64,000 bases of DNA from Sialis fuliginosa. Its lineage: Eukaryota; Arthropoda; Insecta; Megaloptera; Sialidae. The notes beneath the pieces were generated by a model. It searched no databases and was not told the DNA's origin. It worked only from the letters and a program-made list of their open reading frames with translations. The translations under genes and the position numbers were made by a program. Below, piece by piece: positions 22,886-34,560 of the stretch (positions are counted from its first letter, which is position 1; every line of letters begins with the position of its first letter). The stretch covers positions 31,136,267-31,200,266 of the forward strand of contig OY540809.1 in the NCBI GenBank assembly GCA_961205875.1, read 5' to 3'.

Positions 22886-24407
22886 TATACAGGGTGGGGC
22901 AATAGTGTGTGGATGTTCGATAGCTCGTAGACCATAACAGATAAAAAAAAATTCTAATGCAGATGGAAACTGTGGGTAAATGCGCATACATAGAAATTAT
23001 TTTCAAATGTACAGGGTGCTACAAAAAAGTGTGGAACGCTTAAGGTAATTTTTTTTAAATGGAATGCCCTGATTATTTTTGCATATTTAAAACTTCTCTT
23101 GGGATGTTTATTCATATCAAAAATATTAGCCCCATCTGATGTCCGGCTTAGACGTAATAATATATTTTTCAAAAAAATTGACTTTTACATTACTCCACTT
23201 AAAAATTCACCACTTCCGCGGCCGCAGCTTTGAAGACGAAATTAAATATGGATCTTATTGTAGGAGGTTGGTGTGAAATTTTGTTTCAATATCTTAGAGC
23301 CACCATGTACAGGGTGTTCAAAATTAATTTTCAAATTTTGAGAACTTCAAAGTTATTTTTCTCAACTATTTCAAATGGAACACCCTATATATTTTTTAAT
23401 GATGTTATGTAGAATTACATAACGAACATTTTTTGTTTGTTCATCCTTATGGTTATTTTTAACCATTTTTGAATTATTGAGCAAAAAGTACAAAATTCAA
23501 CAATATTTACTAAAAAAAATTAAATTTTTTTCAAATAAAATAAAACACCATGTACAGGATCTTCATGTTGCCCATAAAAACAGCATTTTATGTTTGTGTC
23601 TCAATTTCACACTGATCATTAATGAATTTATATGATTGTAAATTATTTTGATTGTTTGTGTTCAATAAAACAATAAAGCGTCTGTTTGCTAGCTGAAAAA
23701 ACTTCAAGCTGTTTTTATGGGCAACATGAAGATCCTGTACATGGTGTTTTATTTTATTTGAAAAAAATTTAATTTTTTTTAGTAAATATTGTTGAATTTT
23801 GTACTTTTTGCTCAATAATTCAAAAATGGTTAAAAATAACCATAAGGATGAACAAACAAAAAATGTTCGTTATGTAATTCTACATAACATCATTAAAAAA
23901 TATATAGGGTGTTCCATTTGAAATAGTTGAGAAAAATAACTTTGAAGTTCTCAAAATTTGAAAATTAATTTTGAACACCCTGTACATGGTGGCTCTAAGA
24001 TATTGAAACAAAATTTCACACCAACCTCCTACAATAAGATCCATATTTAATTTCGTCTTCAAAGCTGCGGCCGCGGAAGTGGTGAATTTTTAAGTGGAGT
24101 AATGTAAAAGTCAATTTTTTTGAAAAATATATTATTACGTCTAAGCCGGACATCAGATGGGGCTAATATTTTTGATATGAATAAACATCCCAAGAGAAGT
24201 TTTAAATATGCAAAAATAATCAGGGCATTCCATTTAAAAAAAATTACCTTAAGCGTTCCACACTTTTTTGTAGCACCCTGTACATTTGAAAATAATTTCT
24301 ATGTATGCGCATTTACCCACAGTTTCCATCTGCATTAGAAAATTTTTTTTATCTGTTATGGTCTACGAGCTATCGAACATCCACACACTATTGCCCCAAC
24401 CTGTATA
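22886..24407. mobile_element. Near-perfect palindrome P3
   Basis: Ends are TATACAGGGTGGGGCAATAG and CTATTGCCCCAACCTGTATA. The arms are about 690 bases each with a ~125-base loop at 23585-23700. Translating both arms gives identical 72- and 60-residue strings, so the arms hardly differ. Internal ACAGGGTG motifs recur at 23013, 23307 and (as ACAGGATC) 23553, each facing the centre. The identical ORF pairs are mirror images, not genes. Confidence 0.85.
23304..23390. mobile_element. Mini-element nested in P3 arm
   Basis: GTACAGGGTGTTCAAAATT at the left and CAAATGGAACACCCTATA at the right form an ~87-base inverted-end unit. Its mirror copy lies at 23903-23989 in the other arm. Confidence 0.45.
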
Positions 24408-24553
24408 ATGGAGAGAATAATATTACCTATATTATTCATTTTGTTCTATCTTGTTAGTTTGTTAGAAATGTTTTAATAAACAAAGAATCACGTATACAAT
24501 TCACTGTTAGGATTATGTATAAGAAAGTCCCGTGGTTCCTAAGGCAGATATTT

Positions 24554-24946
24554 TTTAAGTAGAACTACGTCTTCCTCTGTGGTAATCTCGGATGCAAAGA
24601 AAATTTATCACAAACACTAATAGATTTATAATAATAGTTTTAACCCTACATCCCTCAACCCTTAAATTAGCATAAAAAAGTCAAGCTAATTCTTAAAAAA
24701 AATTATTAAATAAAAAATCACAATACTTTATAGATATTTGAAACTGTTTATGGTTCATTAGTCAAAAACACATATATGTAAAATAAATCATCAATCTTAA
24801 TTACGAAAAGTCAGCTCTTTCAAAACATTTTCTATCAAAAGTTAAAACTTTGTTATACCATATTTATGAGCATAAAAGGTGTACAAACAATACGAACATA
24901 TTTTTAGTGCTAAATATATACAAGAAAATAATAATAAGTTACGGAG
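24554..24946. other. Unassigned AT-rich stretch
   Basis: Nothing recognised. Confidence 0.4.
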
Positions 24947-25056
24947 GTAGGGGAGAATGGGGTAATCACGAACGCGGTGTAATCGCGAATTCAATGGTTT
25001 CAGTATGTTAGAAGAGAAAAGCTAATTTTCTCTCTGCACTTACCGACAGTTAGGCC

Positions 25057-26803
25057 CATGGGCGTAGCCAGGGTGGGGCAGGGGGGGGCGCTTGCCCCCC
25101 CCCTAGCTTGTGGACAAAAAGTAATAAGTAAATCAGTATTATTGTCAGTATGATGTCCATTGGATTTTTGAACGTAAATTTATATTTTGAGTCCAGAAAA
25201 TCAAATATCAAAGTTTTTTTTAATCACAATCCTTTATTTTTACATGTAAACTAAAATATCAGGGAAAATTAAAAATAAAATAAAAACACCTAAAGGAAAA
25301 GGTCGCAGTGTTGGCAAGAGTGAAAACTGTGTTTTGTGTTAAAATAACTACCCACAAAGCTTATCCCTCCCCCTAGCTCGTGAACTAAGAGTAACAAATG
25401 AATCAGTTCATTGGCTAAATATTGACATTTTTAGATTTGAAAATTTAAATATCATTGTTTTTTTTATTGCAATCTCTTGTTATAGCGGGTAAACTAATCA
25501 TGGCATTGCCTTTTTATCCTTTTTATACAAAAAAAAAGTTTGTTTTGATATTTCAACTATACATGTGTATTCCCGGGAAAAAATTTCAGATCTGAAGTGA
25601 TCTCGGTTGATCTTCATTTTGGAACAAATCAGATCTTTGTAGATAAATAAACTTTTGTCTACCTTAAATAACAAATTAATACACATATACTATATAGAAA
25701 CCTTGTTTATAATTTAATCAATTTAAAAAAAAATGTACAGAAACGTATTGAATGATATTTGAGGCCCGTGTATTAAATTAATAAATAAATTCACAACTCA
25801 CTCCCTGTCACAGATGAAGGGTTGTAATTGGTCTCATTCGATCCAGCGGGAAAAATACTTCGGGATACTAGGTGAATTTTTCTCTGTTTCGCTACTTATG
25901 GTATTCATTATAGAAAATCGTAAATATCTCGACTCCTGTGCTAGATAGAGGGTTGTTTTGCCCCCCACACCCCTAGTAACCCGAAGTATTTTTCCCGCTG
26001 GATCGAATGAGACCAATTACAACCCTTCATCTGTGACAGGGGGTGAGTTGTGAATTTATTTATTAATTTAATACACGGGCCTCAAATATCATTCAATACG
26101 TTTCTGTACAATTTTTTTTAATTGATTAAATTATAAACAAGGTTTCTATATAGGTAGTATATGTGTATTTGTTATTTAAGGTAGACAAAAGTTTATTTAT
26201 TTACAAAGCTCTGATTTGTTCCAAAATGAAGATCAACCGAGATCACTTTAGATCTGAAATTTTTTCCTGGGTTATCAATTCAAATTAGATCGATTTTTTA
26301 CAATAAATAAAAAAATTATAAATAAAAAAAAACACCAAAATAGCAACGTAGAGTACATTTTTGTAGAGGATTTTGTCTTCAAAAAGATATGCATATACAT
26401 ATAAATTTAATTGATTGAAAAAAATGTGGCGAAAATAAAAGAAGAAATGAAAAAAAGAATGACTTTTCATTGTTACTTTTTGCGCACCTATCTAGAGATA
26501 TAATAAATAATGAAAATGTTAATTTTGCAACGAAACGAAAGAATTTAATTTAAGAAAAAAAGGATTTACCAAATTTTGTTTACATTAATGGCCATTTATC
26601 AGAGTCGTTCTTACACATTTCGAAAAATATTGAAAATATTTTTATTAAAAATTTTTTTATAAAACTTTTTAGGTAAGGTTACTATAATAATGCGAGAGGT
26701 TTTTTTGCTCACCCCTCTCTCATTACCTCGGGGTCCTAGGCAAAACACGCCGACCAAAAAAAAATTTTGCCCCCCCCTGAACAAAATCCTGGCTACGCTC
26801 ATG
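25057..26803. mobile_element. DNA transposon with 8-bp target duplication (hAT-like)
   Basis: The ends are CATGGGCGTAGCCAGG and CCTGGCTACGCTCATG, a 16-base TIR with one mismatch. Both sides carry GTTAGGCC (25049-25056 and 26804-26811), a perfect 8-bp target duplication, which is typical of hAT elements and a few other superfamilies. Poly-C/G tracts lie just inside each end. CCCCTAGCT.GTG.AC followed by AGTAA.AA.TGAATCAGT occurs twice (25104, 25370), a tandem duplication in the left part. No transposase frame is visible. A foldback (25572-26271) sits inside. Confidence 0.8.
25572..26271. mobile_element. Foldback element with CCCGGGAAAAAATTTCAGATC ends
   Basis: The left CCCGGGAAAAAATTTCAGA pairs with the right TCTGAAATTTTTTCCTGGG. 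The arms, about 300 bases each, share GATCTCGGTTGATCTTCATT, GAGGCCCGTGTATTAAATTA and GTCTCATTCGATCCAGCGGG in opposite orientation, with a loop of about 120 bases centred near 25920. The same terminal family is used at 62057-62427. Confidence 0.75.
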
Positions 26804-27486
26804 GTTAGGCCTGTCTAGTATCGGACCGTTAGCGGTCAGTGTAGATCAAGCTCACAGTACAAAGTAAGCTTTATTCCAATTTTATATCATATTTCATCTT
26901 ATTTTTTATTAAAATAAAAGTAATGTAATAACTGATATCTACAATAATTAATATAAATGTGGTTAATTAATGCTCAATTAAGCCTCTATCAAATAGTATT
27001 TGATGTCACCTGTATTGTTTATTATATGATCCTAACCTGAAAAAATATGCTTTTTCAAGCTCGTGAGGTAATGACAAATAATTTAAATGGGGCAGTTACG
27101 AACGTTGTAAAAAAATAATAAAAACAAAGATGTTGATAAAAAATAACTATTTTTGTAATTGTAATGAAAAATATCGATTGAAAATAGGGTAGAAGTGCTA
27201 TTTATGGGCACATGTTAAGTGTAGATACCAGTGGTAAAAAAATACATCCAGATTTTTGTACCAATTAATTATATTATCTCACTGTTCGTGATTACCACAT
27301 ACTACTTTTTTTTTAATGTTAATTTTGTTCTTAGGTATATTATCACAATTGATAATGAAAATGTATTACTAATGGATAATAATACATATAATAAAATAAT
27401 AATATTACACAATAGGTTTCTTACTCAGGTTTTAATTTATTAGATTTTTCCCTTATCGGTGTTCACAACTATCCCACTTTCCCTAC

Positions 27487-30013
27487 ACTAACATAATAAC
27501 TTTTACCAGAAAATAATAATCAGTCGCCATATGTTTAACGAGAAGAGCCATACTCTGGTGTCTGACGACAATCTATCTAGTGTTGCCATATAATAAATAT
27601 TATGGTAGGCTGAATAAATTTAGATAAGCCCAAAGGTAGCTCTTTCATGCCTTTTCTCTCCTTATTATTGTTATTTGATCATATCTTTCAAAGATGTTGA
27701 AATAACAACTAAAAACTAAATAAAATAAAATTTATTATAATATAAGTAATATGCAACAATAAGAAAATCATATTAAATATGTATATGAAGATATTTAACT
27801 ATTTTCGTATATTTATCCTAGAATCTAAGACCTACTGTTACATAAAATGTTATTAGTCTGACAGTCAAATTCAGAACTTTATCTTTTTTTTTATTTTCGG
27901 TATTTTATGGCCATAAACCTAATCAAACCAATGTGTTCGTGAATTTATTCGAATCGATAAAATTCCAAGTGATATTAATTTGTTATGTTTTGTGCATTTT
28001 CGGTTCGCTTTCCTGCTTTTTACTTGTGTACCTGTATTGATTGAAATTTAAGATAGCTAAGGTTTGCAGACCTGTATTTATATGCGCCTACCTGTATTGA
28101 ATTTAGAGGTATATACATAAGTACATAGATAGTGAATGCTAGAAAGTATCATCATTTTGGCAATCCGGGTTTACATTCGTAATGCAACTTACATATTGAA
28201 TAAGGAAATTCAATTTATTGAGTAGATCAAACTGTACTTGTTTCTAAAATTCTATGAGAACAAATTAGAAAAATTACATGCACCACATTTACAGTAAATT
28301 AATATTTTCTACACATAATTTTAAAACATTTTGATTATTATGTATTTTATTTAATTTATTCTATTATCCAAATATGTTTGTATATTGAAAAAAATGGTAT
28401 CTTACAAAATAAAATAAAATATAAGATTGTACTAAAATAATAAAACTGTTAAAAAGAATATATATCCAGAGAATAATGAAGTTAATGAAAATATAAAATA
28501 GAAAGTACTATATCCAAACAATGTTATTAAAATTTCGTTGGACAAATAAAATTTTCAATAAAATATCCATTGTACAATTTTAATAAAAAAATATTTCAAA
28601 ATAAGAAAAACTTTTTTGTTTCTATTTACAATCTTTTTATTAAAATTTAATATTAGTAATTTTTACGACAAAAGCAGTGGTTTATATGTAGGTTCCAGTT
28701 TTGAACTAACGTTTTATACAATTTAATGTACATTTTATTGCACATCAACATTGTTTACAGTACGTATGAATAGCTCGTTGCAACTTAGTCGTGGTTGAAA
28801 TTATCTATAAAACTAACCGTTTCAGGAAAGGACAGTATTCACTTTTATTGAGACCGGGTTGTAAAAATAAATTTGATTAAATAAAATATAAAAATAATTG
28901 TGATTTAATGGCTGTAATATATACAGTAATAATTTTGTTTTATTTTTCTTGCTAACTTTATTATACAAATTCTTGTGTTGGTGCCTAGTTTTTAAATTAT
29001 TTATTTATTTATTAGATATAAACGAGTAATCATTTAAATAAATTCTTATTCTTCTTCATCCATTTATGTTTGCAGGCTTGGCCTTTTCAGACAGCTCCTT
29101 CGTGGTTGATTTTTAATTTGGAGTATGTGAAGTGTGTGTATTTGTAAGAGTATATGTGTGTTAGGGAGTACAGGGACACAAGATGGAATAGGAAGTTGCT
29201 GATGGGCCAATCATAACAGGTTAACTAAAATGATGAGTAAGTGTTTCCCAGCTACGGATGTTTGGATTGTTGTGAATATAACTTGTATGATATAAAATAT
29301 TTAAAAAATAGCTCGACAGACTATGTATTTTGGAAGATTTCAAAAAAGAAAAAAATAACACCTAAAAATTTGAAAACTTCTCGAGTTATCGTGCAGACAG
29401 TGTAGAAAAAGAGAGTTTTGAGAAAAACACGTTTAAAGTTTTGAACGGAAAAATCTTATGAAATGCAGTGAATTTTGTGTATTATATTTTTGTGATTAAT
29501 TTACGTTTAATCTACTTGTGAGTTTCATTAAATAGATATAATAAAAAGTCAATATTTTTGAAAAATAAATTTTTTTGATATAGATATATTACATATTTTT
29601 CGAGAAATTAATATCTATACAGGGTGTGATAAAAATCTGAAAACGGTCAAATTTTTCAAAAACGAAAATAATTGCTACAATTTTAACAGAAAATACATGT
29701 TTCTACGTAATAGGTTTTGGCCACGTTTTCGCTTTTTTTTGCCTGTGTGCGATGTGTGTATTAATACGCGCACATTAATAAAGGATGTTGTAGGTCTTCC
29801 TGCTGAACTACCCACGAGCACAATGTGAATAATTTATCAAACATCTTGCTTTGTAGAGTTAGGCATGTTTGTTGACGAGTGCGCGTCACATTTTTAGTAT
29901 AATATATTATATGAAATGAATTTAATTTATTCGGCCCCATATAGACTATGGCTGTTTATTAAATAGTACTGCTTCAAGAACATTACTAAATATAAACTCA
30001 CAGTTCAATTTAA
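27487..30013. other. AT-rich stretch without a recognised gene
   Basis: TATACAGGGTGTGATAAAAA at 29617 is a foldback-type terminus without a partner in the window. Patches at 28690-28860 and 29060-29250 are less AT-rich but show no usable reading frame, splice-site pair or repeat. A GT-rich run lies at 29136-29160. Confidence 0.35.
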
Positions 30014-31490
30014 CCCTACACTGCGCAATTTTTTATTTTTTATTAGAAATTATGAAAATCTATGTAATAGTCCAGACTGTGGAGGCTAAAACAGATTATT
30101 TTTGCGTACAGTTTTAATACTTACAGAATTTCTTACAAAAGTGGTGTAGAACAATACCCATTAGGTATTAATTAAATTAATTATTTGTTCCGATTTTGGT
30201 TGTCCGCGACAGGAGTTATCCATGGTTCAATTGCAAAATTCTTCAGATTTTCTGATTTTTGCTAAATAGCGGTCTCAATAAGTATTATACAAAAAAAAGT
30301 TTCAAATAAAAGTTAAACGCTACAAAATTCCCTATAACCTCCATTTTGAAAAAAATTAAAAAAATCATTTGTTTATCCGCTACGCTGATTAAAATGGCTG
30401 AAAACACACTTTTTTAAAGCTGTAAAAGTCTTTGAGAACACATACAAACAGTTGTATAAAAATAAAGGTTTTACAAAAACTTTTATTTTTAATCAAAGAC
30501 AAGCATGATTCCATTATTAACAATTTAATAAAACAAAAACAGTTGAAGATATCAGGTCCTAATTTTCAGTGAATGTTCTGTACTACAGAATGTTTACATA
30601 TTTTCCAGGAGTATCAAAGTAAAAAACTTTAAACTTTGTTATACTATACTTTGTTCATACTATTAACAAGTACATATATATTATTTAAAATAACATAAAA
30701 TATGTACTTGTTAATAGTCTGAAATGTAACAACAAATTTTAATGTTTTAATTTATAACATACATTTTTTGTATTATCTTAAATCATCTTACATACAAACA
30801 TGTTTGTTCGAAATTTTTTTTAATATTTTGTATAAAAAGTTAATATTTTTCAATTTTTTTTATATATTACTATGCTACATAGCAAAAATTATAATGTACC
30901 TGTTCATTAAATTTAAATAAGCAATACATGTGATATACCATATGTTACATGATATACATATGTAAAAATAAAAATAATGCACTGAAGATGGAATGACATG
31001 AGATTCCGAAAAAATATACATTATCAATAAAAGCGCTGGTTTTATGCATCTATATCAACTATAACAACTGTCTTTTTTTTCTACTGACCTTATAATCCCA
31101 ATACAAATCATCAAAATATGTATATGTTATGATTCATATATGCACGCATTGGAATACATTTTAGTAAATCTAATTAAGAGTATATTTATATTTCATGGAA
31201 TGATTTAAAACAATTTTTGTCTTTGTTAAAACATAAAGCAATTTGACATTTTTCACAAAGAATATTAGTTTGTGCTTTGCATGTGGGGTTTTTACATCAC
31301 AGTCTTGTAGCATTCCAAATTGGAAAATGACTAATATTATCCAGTCGTACGTTTTGTGGAGGAAGTGGAACTTCATTAGGTTTTTTTCTCTTACATTCTA
31401 TTATTTTTTTCTTTGAAATTTTTTTGTAAATTTTAAGCTATAGGCGGAAAACATGTGTGATGCAAATATGCATCACTGTGCAGTGTAGGG
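30014..31490 (-). mobile_element. piggyBac element, internally deleted
   Basis: TTAA at 30010-30013 and 31491-31494 flanks terminal inverted repeats CCCTACACTGCGCA and TGTGCAGTGTAGGG. TTAA duplication plus CCCTA ends is the piggyBac hallmark. The transposase reading direction is minus. Only the C-terminal end of the transposase survives (31186-31437). The other ~1.1 kb is AT-rich with no frame, apart from a hairpin at about 30661-30721 (ATTAACAAGTACATAT / ATATGTACTTGTTAAT). Confidence 0.9.
31186..31437 (-). pseudogene. piggyBac transposase C-terminal cysteine-rich domain
   Basis: On the minus strand the frame reads KKKIIECKRKKPNEVPLPPQ, then HFPIWNATRL, a stop, then CKNPTCKAQTNILCEKCQIA and LCFNKDKNCFKSFHEI with a terminal stop at 31186. 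This is the cysteine-rich (RING/PHD-like zinc-binding) tail that piggyBac transposases use to bind DNA at the end of the element; spacing C-x4-C, C-x2-C and C-x6-C..H is visible. A TGA replaces what was probably an Arg codon just before the first Cys. DNA-binding and DDD catalytic domains are deleted. It sits at the right end of the TTAA-flanked element, consistent with gene order in a minus-strand copy. Confidence 0.8.
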
Positions 31491-31567
31491 TTAAAGCACT
31501 AAGAGTATGTATAGGGGCAGTGTCAATACTCCTACAAATGCGATCTTAATCGATGGTGGAGAACCAC

Positions 31568-31814
31568 CTTTAAAGGCTATAGCCGGAGAATCATGCAAAA
31601 TCGGTCTTTGCATAGATTTGGCTTACTTTTTTTTTAGAAGTAACATTCTATGTAATTTTCACCCCGATTAAATATTAGCATTTTTTGATTTTCTAAGAAC
31701 TTTTTTTTTATAATCCGTCTATCGAATCAGAAGTCATATTATTATGATCCTCTGTATATAGTAAACCAGTATCAAAGACCGATTTTGCATGCTTGCCAGG
31801 CTATAACCTTTGAG
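31568..31814. repeat. Inverted repeat, about 45-base arms
   Basis: TTTAAAGGCTATAGCCGGAG and CATGCAAAATCGGTCTTTG at 31568-31611 pair with CAAAGACCGATTTTGCATG and CAGGCTATAACCTTTGAG at 31773-31814. It is probably a MITE of about 250 bases. Confidence 0.55.
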
Positions 31815-31920
31815 AAGGGACATGTTCTTAGCAAAAAAAATCCTGCTTAAACAATATAATATTAAAAACAGTGATATTGCCGAAAAAGTACAAGAACTGT
31901 TAATATTAATGTTAACAGTA

Positions 31921-32070
31921 AAATATTGGATTTCTAAAATAATACCACAGTTGACAAAGGCGTTCATAAGCATGCTAGGAATTTGGATCAGTTAATATCA
32001 GTTCTTAATTCCTAGCATGTTTATGAACGCCTTTGTCAACTGATGGTATTATTTTAGAAATCCAATATTT
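31921..32070. repeat. Hairpin, 65-base arms
   Basis: AAATATTGGATTTCTAAAAT and GACAAAGGCGTTCATAAGCA are mirrored by TGTTTATGAACGCCTTTGTC and ATTTTAGAAATCCAATATTT. The loop is about 25 bases. It may be a very short foldback. The overlapping ORFs on both strands are not genes. Confidence 0.65.
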
Positions 32071-32098
32071 ATCTATACTATGAACTACATACTTTGGG

Positions 32099-34560
32099 GT
32101 CATTCCATGGTTACGGGTGGGACGTTTGATACTTTTTTGACAAACGTTCAAATATTTAAAGGTGTAAATAAAGCACATAATACATACTGTACCTACTTAT
32201 GATAGTATTATTATGAGTCAAGTTTTCTGAAGTGGGAACACTAAAAATCAACTTCTTCAACTTAAACTTTTTATTGTAGAACTTTGAAGTTTTATTGTCC
32301 AAAATTAATGTTCTGAAATATTTTTTGAAAATTTGGATTTTTTAAAAAATTATAAGCAAATTAATTTTTATATAGGTTTTTTTTTAAATTGTGATTTCTC
32401 TGTAAATACTGAGTAAAAAATATTGAAATTTTTATGGTAGGACTAAAAATAATTCACAATTTAGATGAAATAAATTTTTTTTAAAAGTTTTCATTTTTTC
32501 TTATAAATAATAAATATTTTAATAAACAAATAGAAATTTAACCAACTTCTCATATAGATAGAAACAAAATTTTTACACAGTATTGTTCTGTAAAATCTAC
32601 TTAACTTTTTCCTGAAAAAAAATTTTAGTACATTTCATAAACAAAAAAGTTACGAATGTTTAAGTGCCGTCAGATAGGCGCGCGGCGCGGTGCCGCGCGA
32701 GGCACACAAACGCATTCACGCGCTTGGCTACCTCACCTACTCGAACAAAAGCAATTTTATGGTTGATTATTATAGATTTTGGGGCGTAGAATTCGAATAA
32801 AATAACCCGGACTGGAGAAAAGTGGTGCCACACCCTTAAAATGGGGTTGAAGGGTGAAAACCCCGTTTCCAACCTTTTTTTCAATTTATCTCAAAATCTA
32901 AATCGATGATGGGTTTTTTTTATGGTTGATATATGTTAGGGACACATAAACAAATTTATTGGGTCTCAAATTGTTCCCGAAGTTCCAAAGAATAATGATC
33001 AACCATATTTAAAAAAATATATTAATAGCTTAACCAATGAAAATCGCTAATGTTTAAGGGTAAGTAACGTAAATTTTTTTAAAACTACCTTTTTACTAAA
33101 ATTTAAATAAAAACAACAGGGTTGAATATAATACGTTTTATTCAAATAATGCATTTCTTCTTTGGAACTTCGGGAACAATTTGAGACCAATTACGAGTCA
33201 TTTGGATGATTTTAACAAAAGTTATTAATTTTTAAAATATTTTCCCCGAGAAGAAGCATTTTTACTTTTTTCAAACCGTCTAGAAAGAGTAATTTTTGGT
33301 CAAATTCAGTATATGTGGTCCCAATAAATTTGTTTGTGTGTCCCTAACAAATATCAACCATAAAAAAAACCCATCATCGATTTAGATTTTGAGATAAATT
33401 AAAAAAAAGGTTGGAAACGGGGTTTTCACCCTTCAACCCCATTTTAAGGGTGTGGCACCACTTTTCTCCAGTCCGGGTTATTTTATTCGAATTCTACGCC
33501 CCAAAATCTATAATAATCAACCATAAAATTGCTTTTGTTCGAGTAGGTGAGGTAGCCAAGCGCGTGAATGCGTTTGTGTGCCTCGCGCGGCACTGCGCCG
33601 CGCGCCTATCTGACGGCACTTAAACATTCGTAACTTTTTTGTTTATGAAATGTACTAAAATTTTTTTTCAGGAAAAAGTTAAGTAGATTTTACAGAACAA
33701 TACTGTGTAAAAATTTTGTTTCTATCTATATGAGAAGTTGGTTAAATTTCTATTAGTTTATTAAAATATTTATTATTTATAAGAAAAAATGAAAACTTTT
33801 AAAAAAAATTTATTTCATCTAAATTGTGAATTATTTTTATATTTTCATTATTTTATTATTAATTATTATTAATTTCAATATTTTTTACTCAGTATTTACA
33901 GAGAAATCACAATTTAAAAAAAAAACCTATATAAAAATTAATTTGCTTATAACTTTTTAAAAAATCAAAATTTTCAAAAAATATTTCAGAACATTAATTT
34001 TGGACAATAAAACTTCAAAGTTCTACAATAAAAAGTTTAAGTTGAAGAAGTTGATTTTTAGTGTTCCCACTTCAGAAAACTTGACTCTATGTATATTCCT
34101 AAATATATTTTTTAAGATATGATAAAGTGAAAAAGTTAATATCTGTCCTAACCTTGTTAAATTAATAGATTTGTATGTGTGACGGGTGGGACTCGAATTA
34201 CCCCCCCCCCCCCTCCTTAGATACTTGTACATGACGTTGAAATTCAGATCAAATAGGTCATCTAAAGCCCTAATTTTATATTAGTACGCTACTTGAATAA
34301 TGTCGCTAATTGTTTTCTAAAAAGAGATGAGTGAAAAATCAATACAAATATTTTTGGGAAGCTTAAAATATTGTGACGGGTGGGACGAGTAAAAATTGTA
34401 TAAGATATACACGAACATAGTTTTTTAATAATTTATTCATCATTTGGTACAATTTAGGTTATTTGTTATATTTGGAATGTTAGCAAAATATTGCTCTTTG
34501 GTTAAATTCAACTAATTGATGTTTTCGTGCGACGAGTGAGACACAAAAACAGATTTTTTT
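32099..34560. mobile_element. Element with repeated TGACGGGTGGGAC motif, interrupted
   Basis: GGTCATTCCATGGTTACGGG then TGGGAC at 32099-32125 recurs in part as GTGACGGGTGGGACTC at 34179, GTGACGGGTGGGACGAG at 34372 and GCGACGAGTGAGACAC at 34530. All copies face the same way. Repeated motifs of this kind near an end look like transposase sites. Palindrome P4 interrupts the region. The outer boundaries are uncertain. A C homopolymer lies at 34201-34213. Confidence 0.4.
32215..34087. mobile_element. Palindrome P4
   Basis: The ends are GAGTCAAGTTTTCTGAAGTG and CACTTCAGAAAACTTGACTC. The arms run inward past GCGCGCGGCGCGGTGCCGCG (a GC-rich island at 32679-32705, mirrored at 33580-33606) and AACCCCGTTTCCAACC. 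The loop is about 33010-33170. A 68-base AT-rich insertion near 33840-33885 distinguishes the right arm. The mirrored ORFs (32660-32884 minus, 33411-33623 plus) differ at one residue and are not genes. Confidence 0.85.

Larger units (their letters stand above)
22619..24553. repeat. Outer inverted repeat flanking palindrome P3
   Basis: ATCTGCCTTGAGTGTCATGG and GACTTTCTTATACGTAATA at 22619-22665 reappear as reverse complement at 24497-24553 (TATGTATAAGAAAGTC, TGGTTCCTAAGGCAGAT). A third copy sits at 35461-35520. P3 was probably inserted inside an older inverted-repeat element. Confidence 0.55.
24947..27486. mobile_element. TIR element GTAGGGGAGAATGGGGTAAT, interrupted
   Basis: The left end GTAGGGGAGAATGGGGTAAT, followed by CACGAACGC, pairs loosely with the right end GATAAGGG...GTAGGG read in reverse (ACTATCCCACTTTCCCTAC). 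Subterminal motifs of the GTTACGAAC / GTTCGTGATTACC type occur at about 27093 and 27284. A second copy of the left end starts at 63893. Without the insertion at 25057-26803 the element would be about 0.8 kb. There is no transposase. Confidence 0.55.

Noticed and set aside
22954..24338. Pairs of identical 60- and 72-residue ORFs on opposite strands
   Set aside because: They are mirror images produced by palindrome P3. Composition is non-coding and no domain is present.
32660..33623. Two near-identical ~72-residue ORFs in a GC-rich island
   Set aside because: They are mirror copies in the arms of P4, with no family likeness; GC-rich CGCGCGG palindromes explain the composition.
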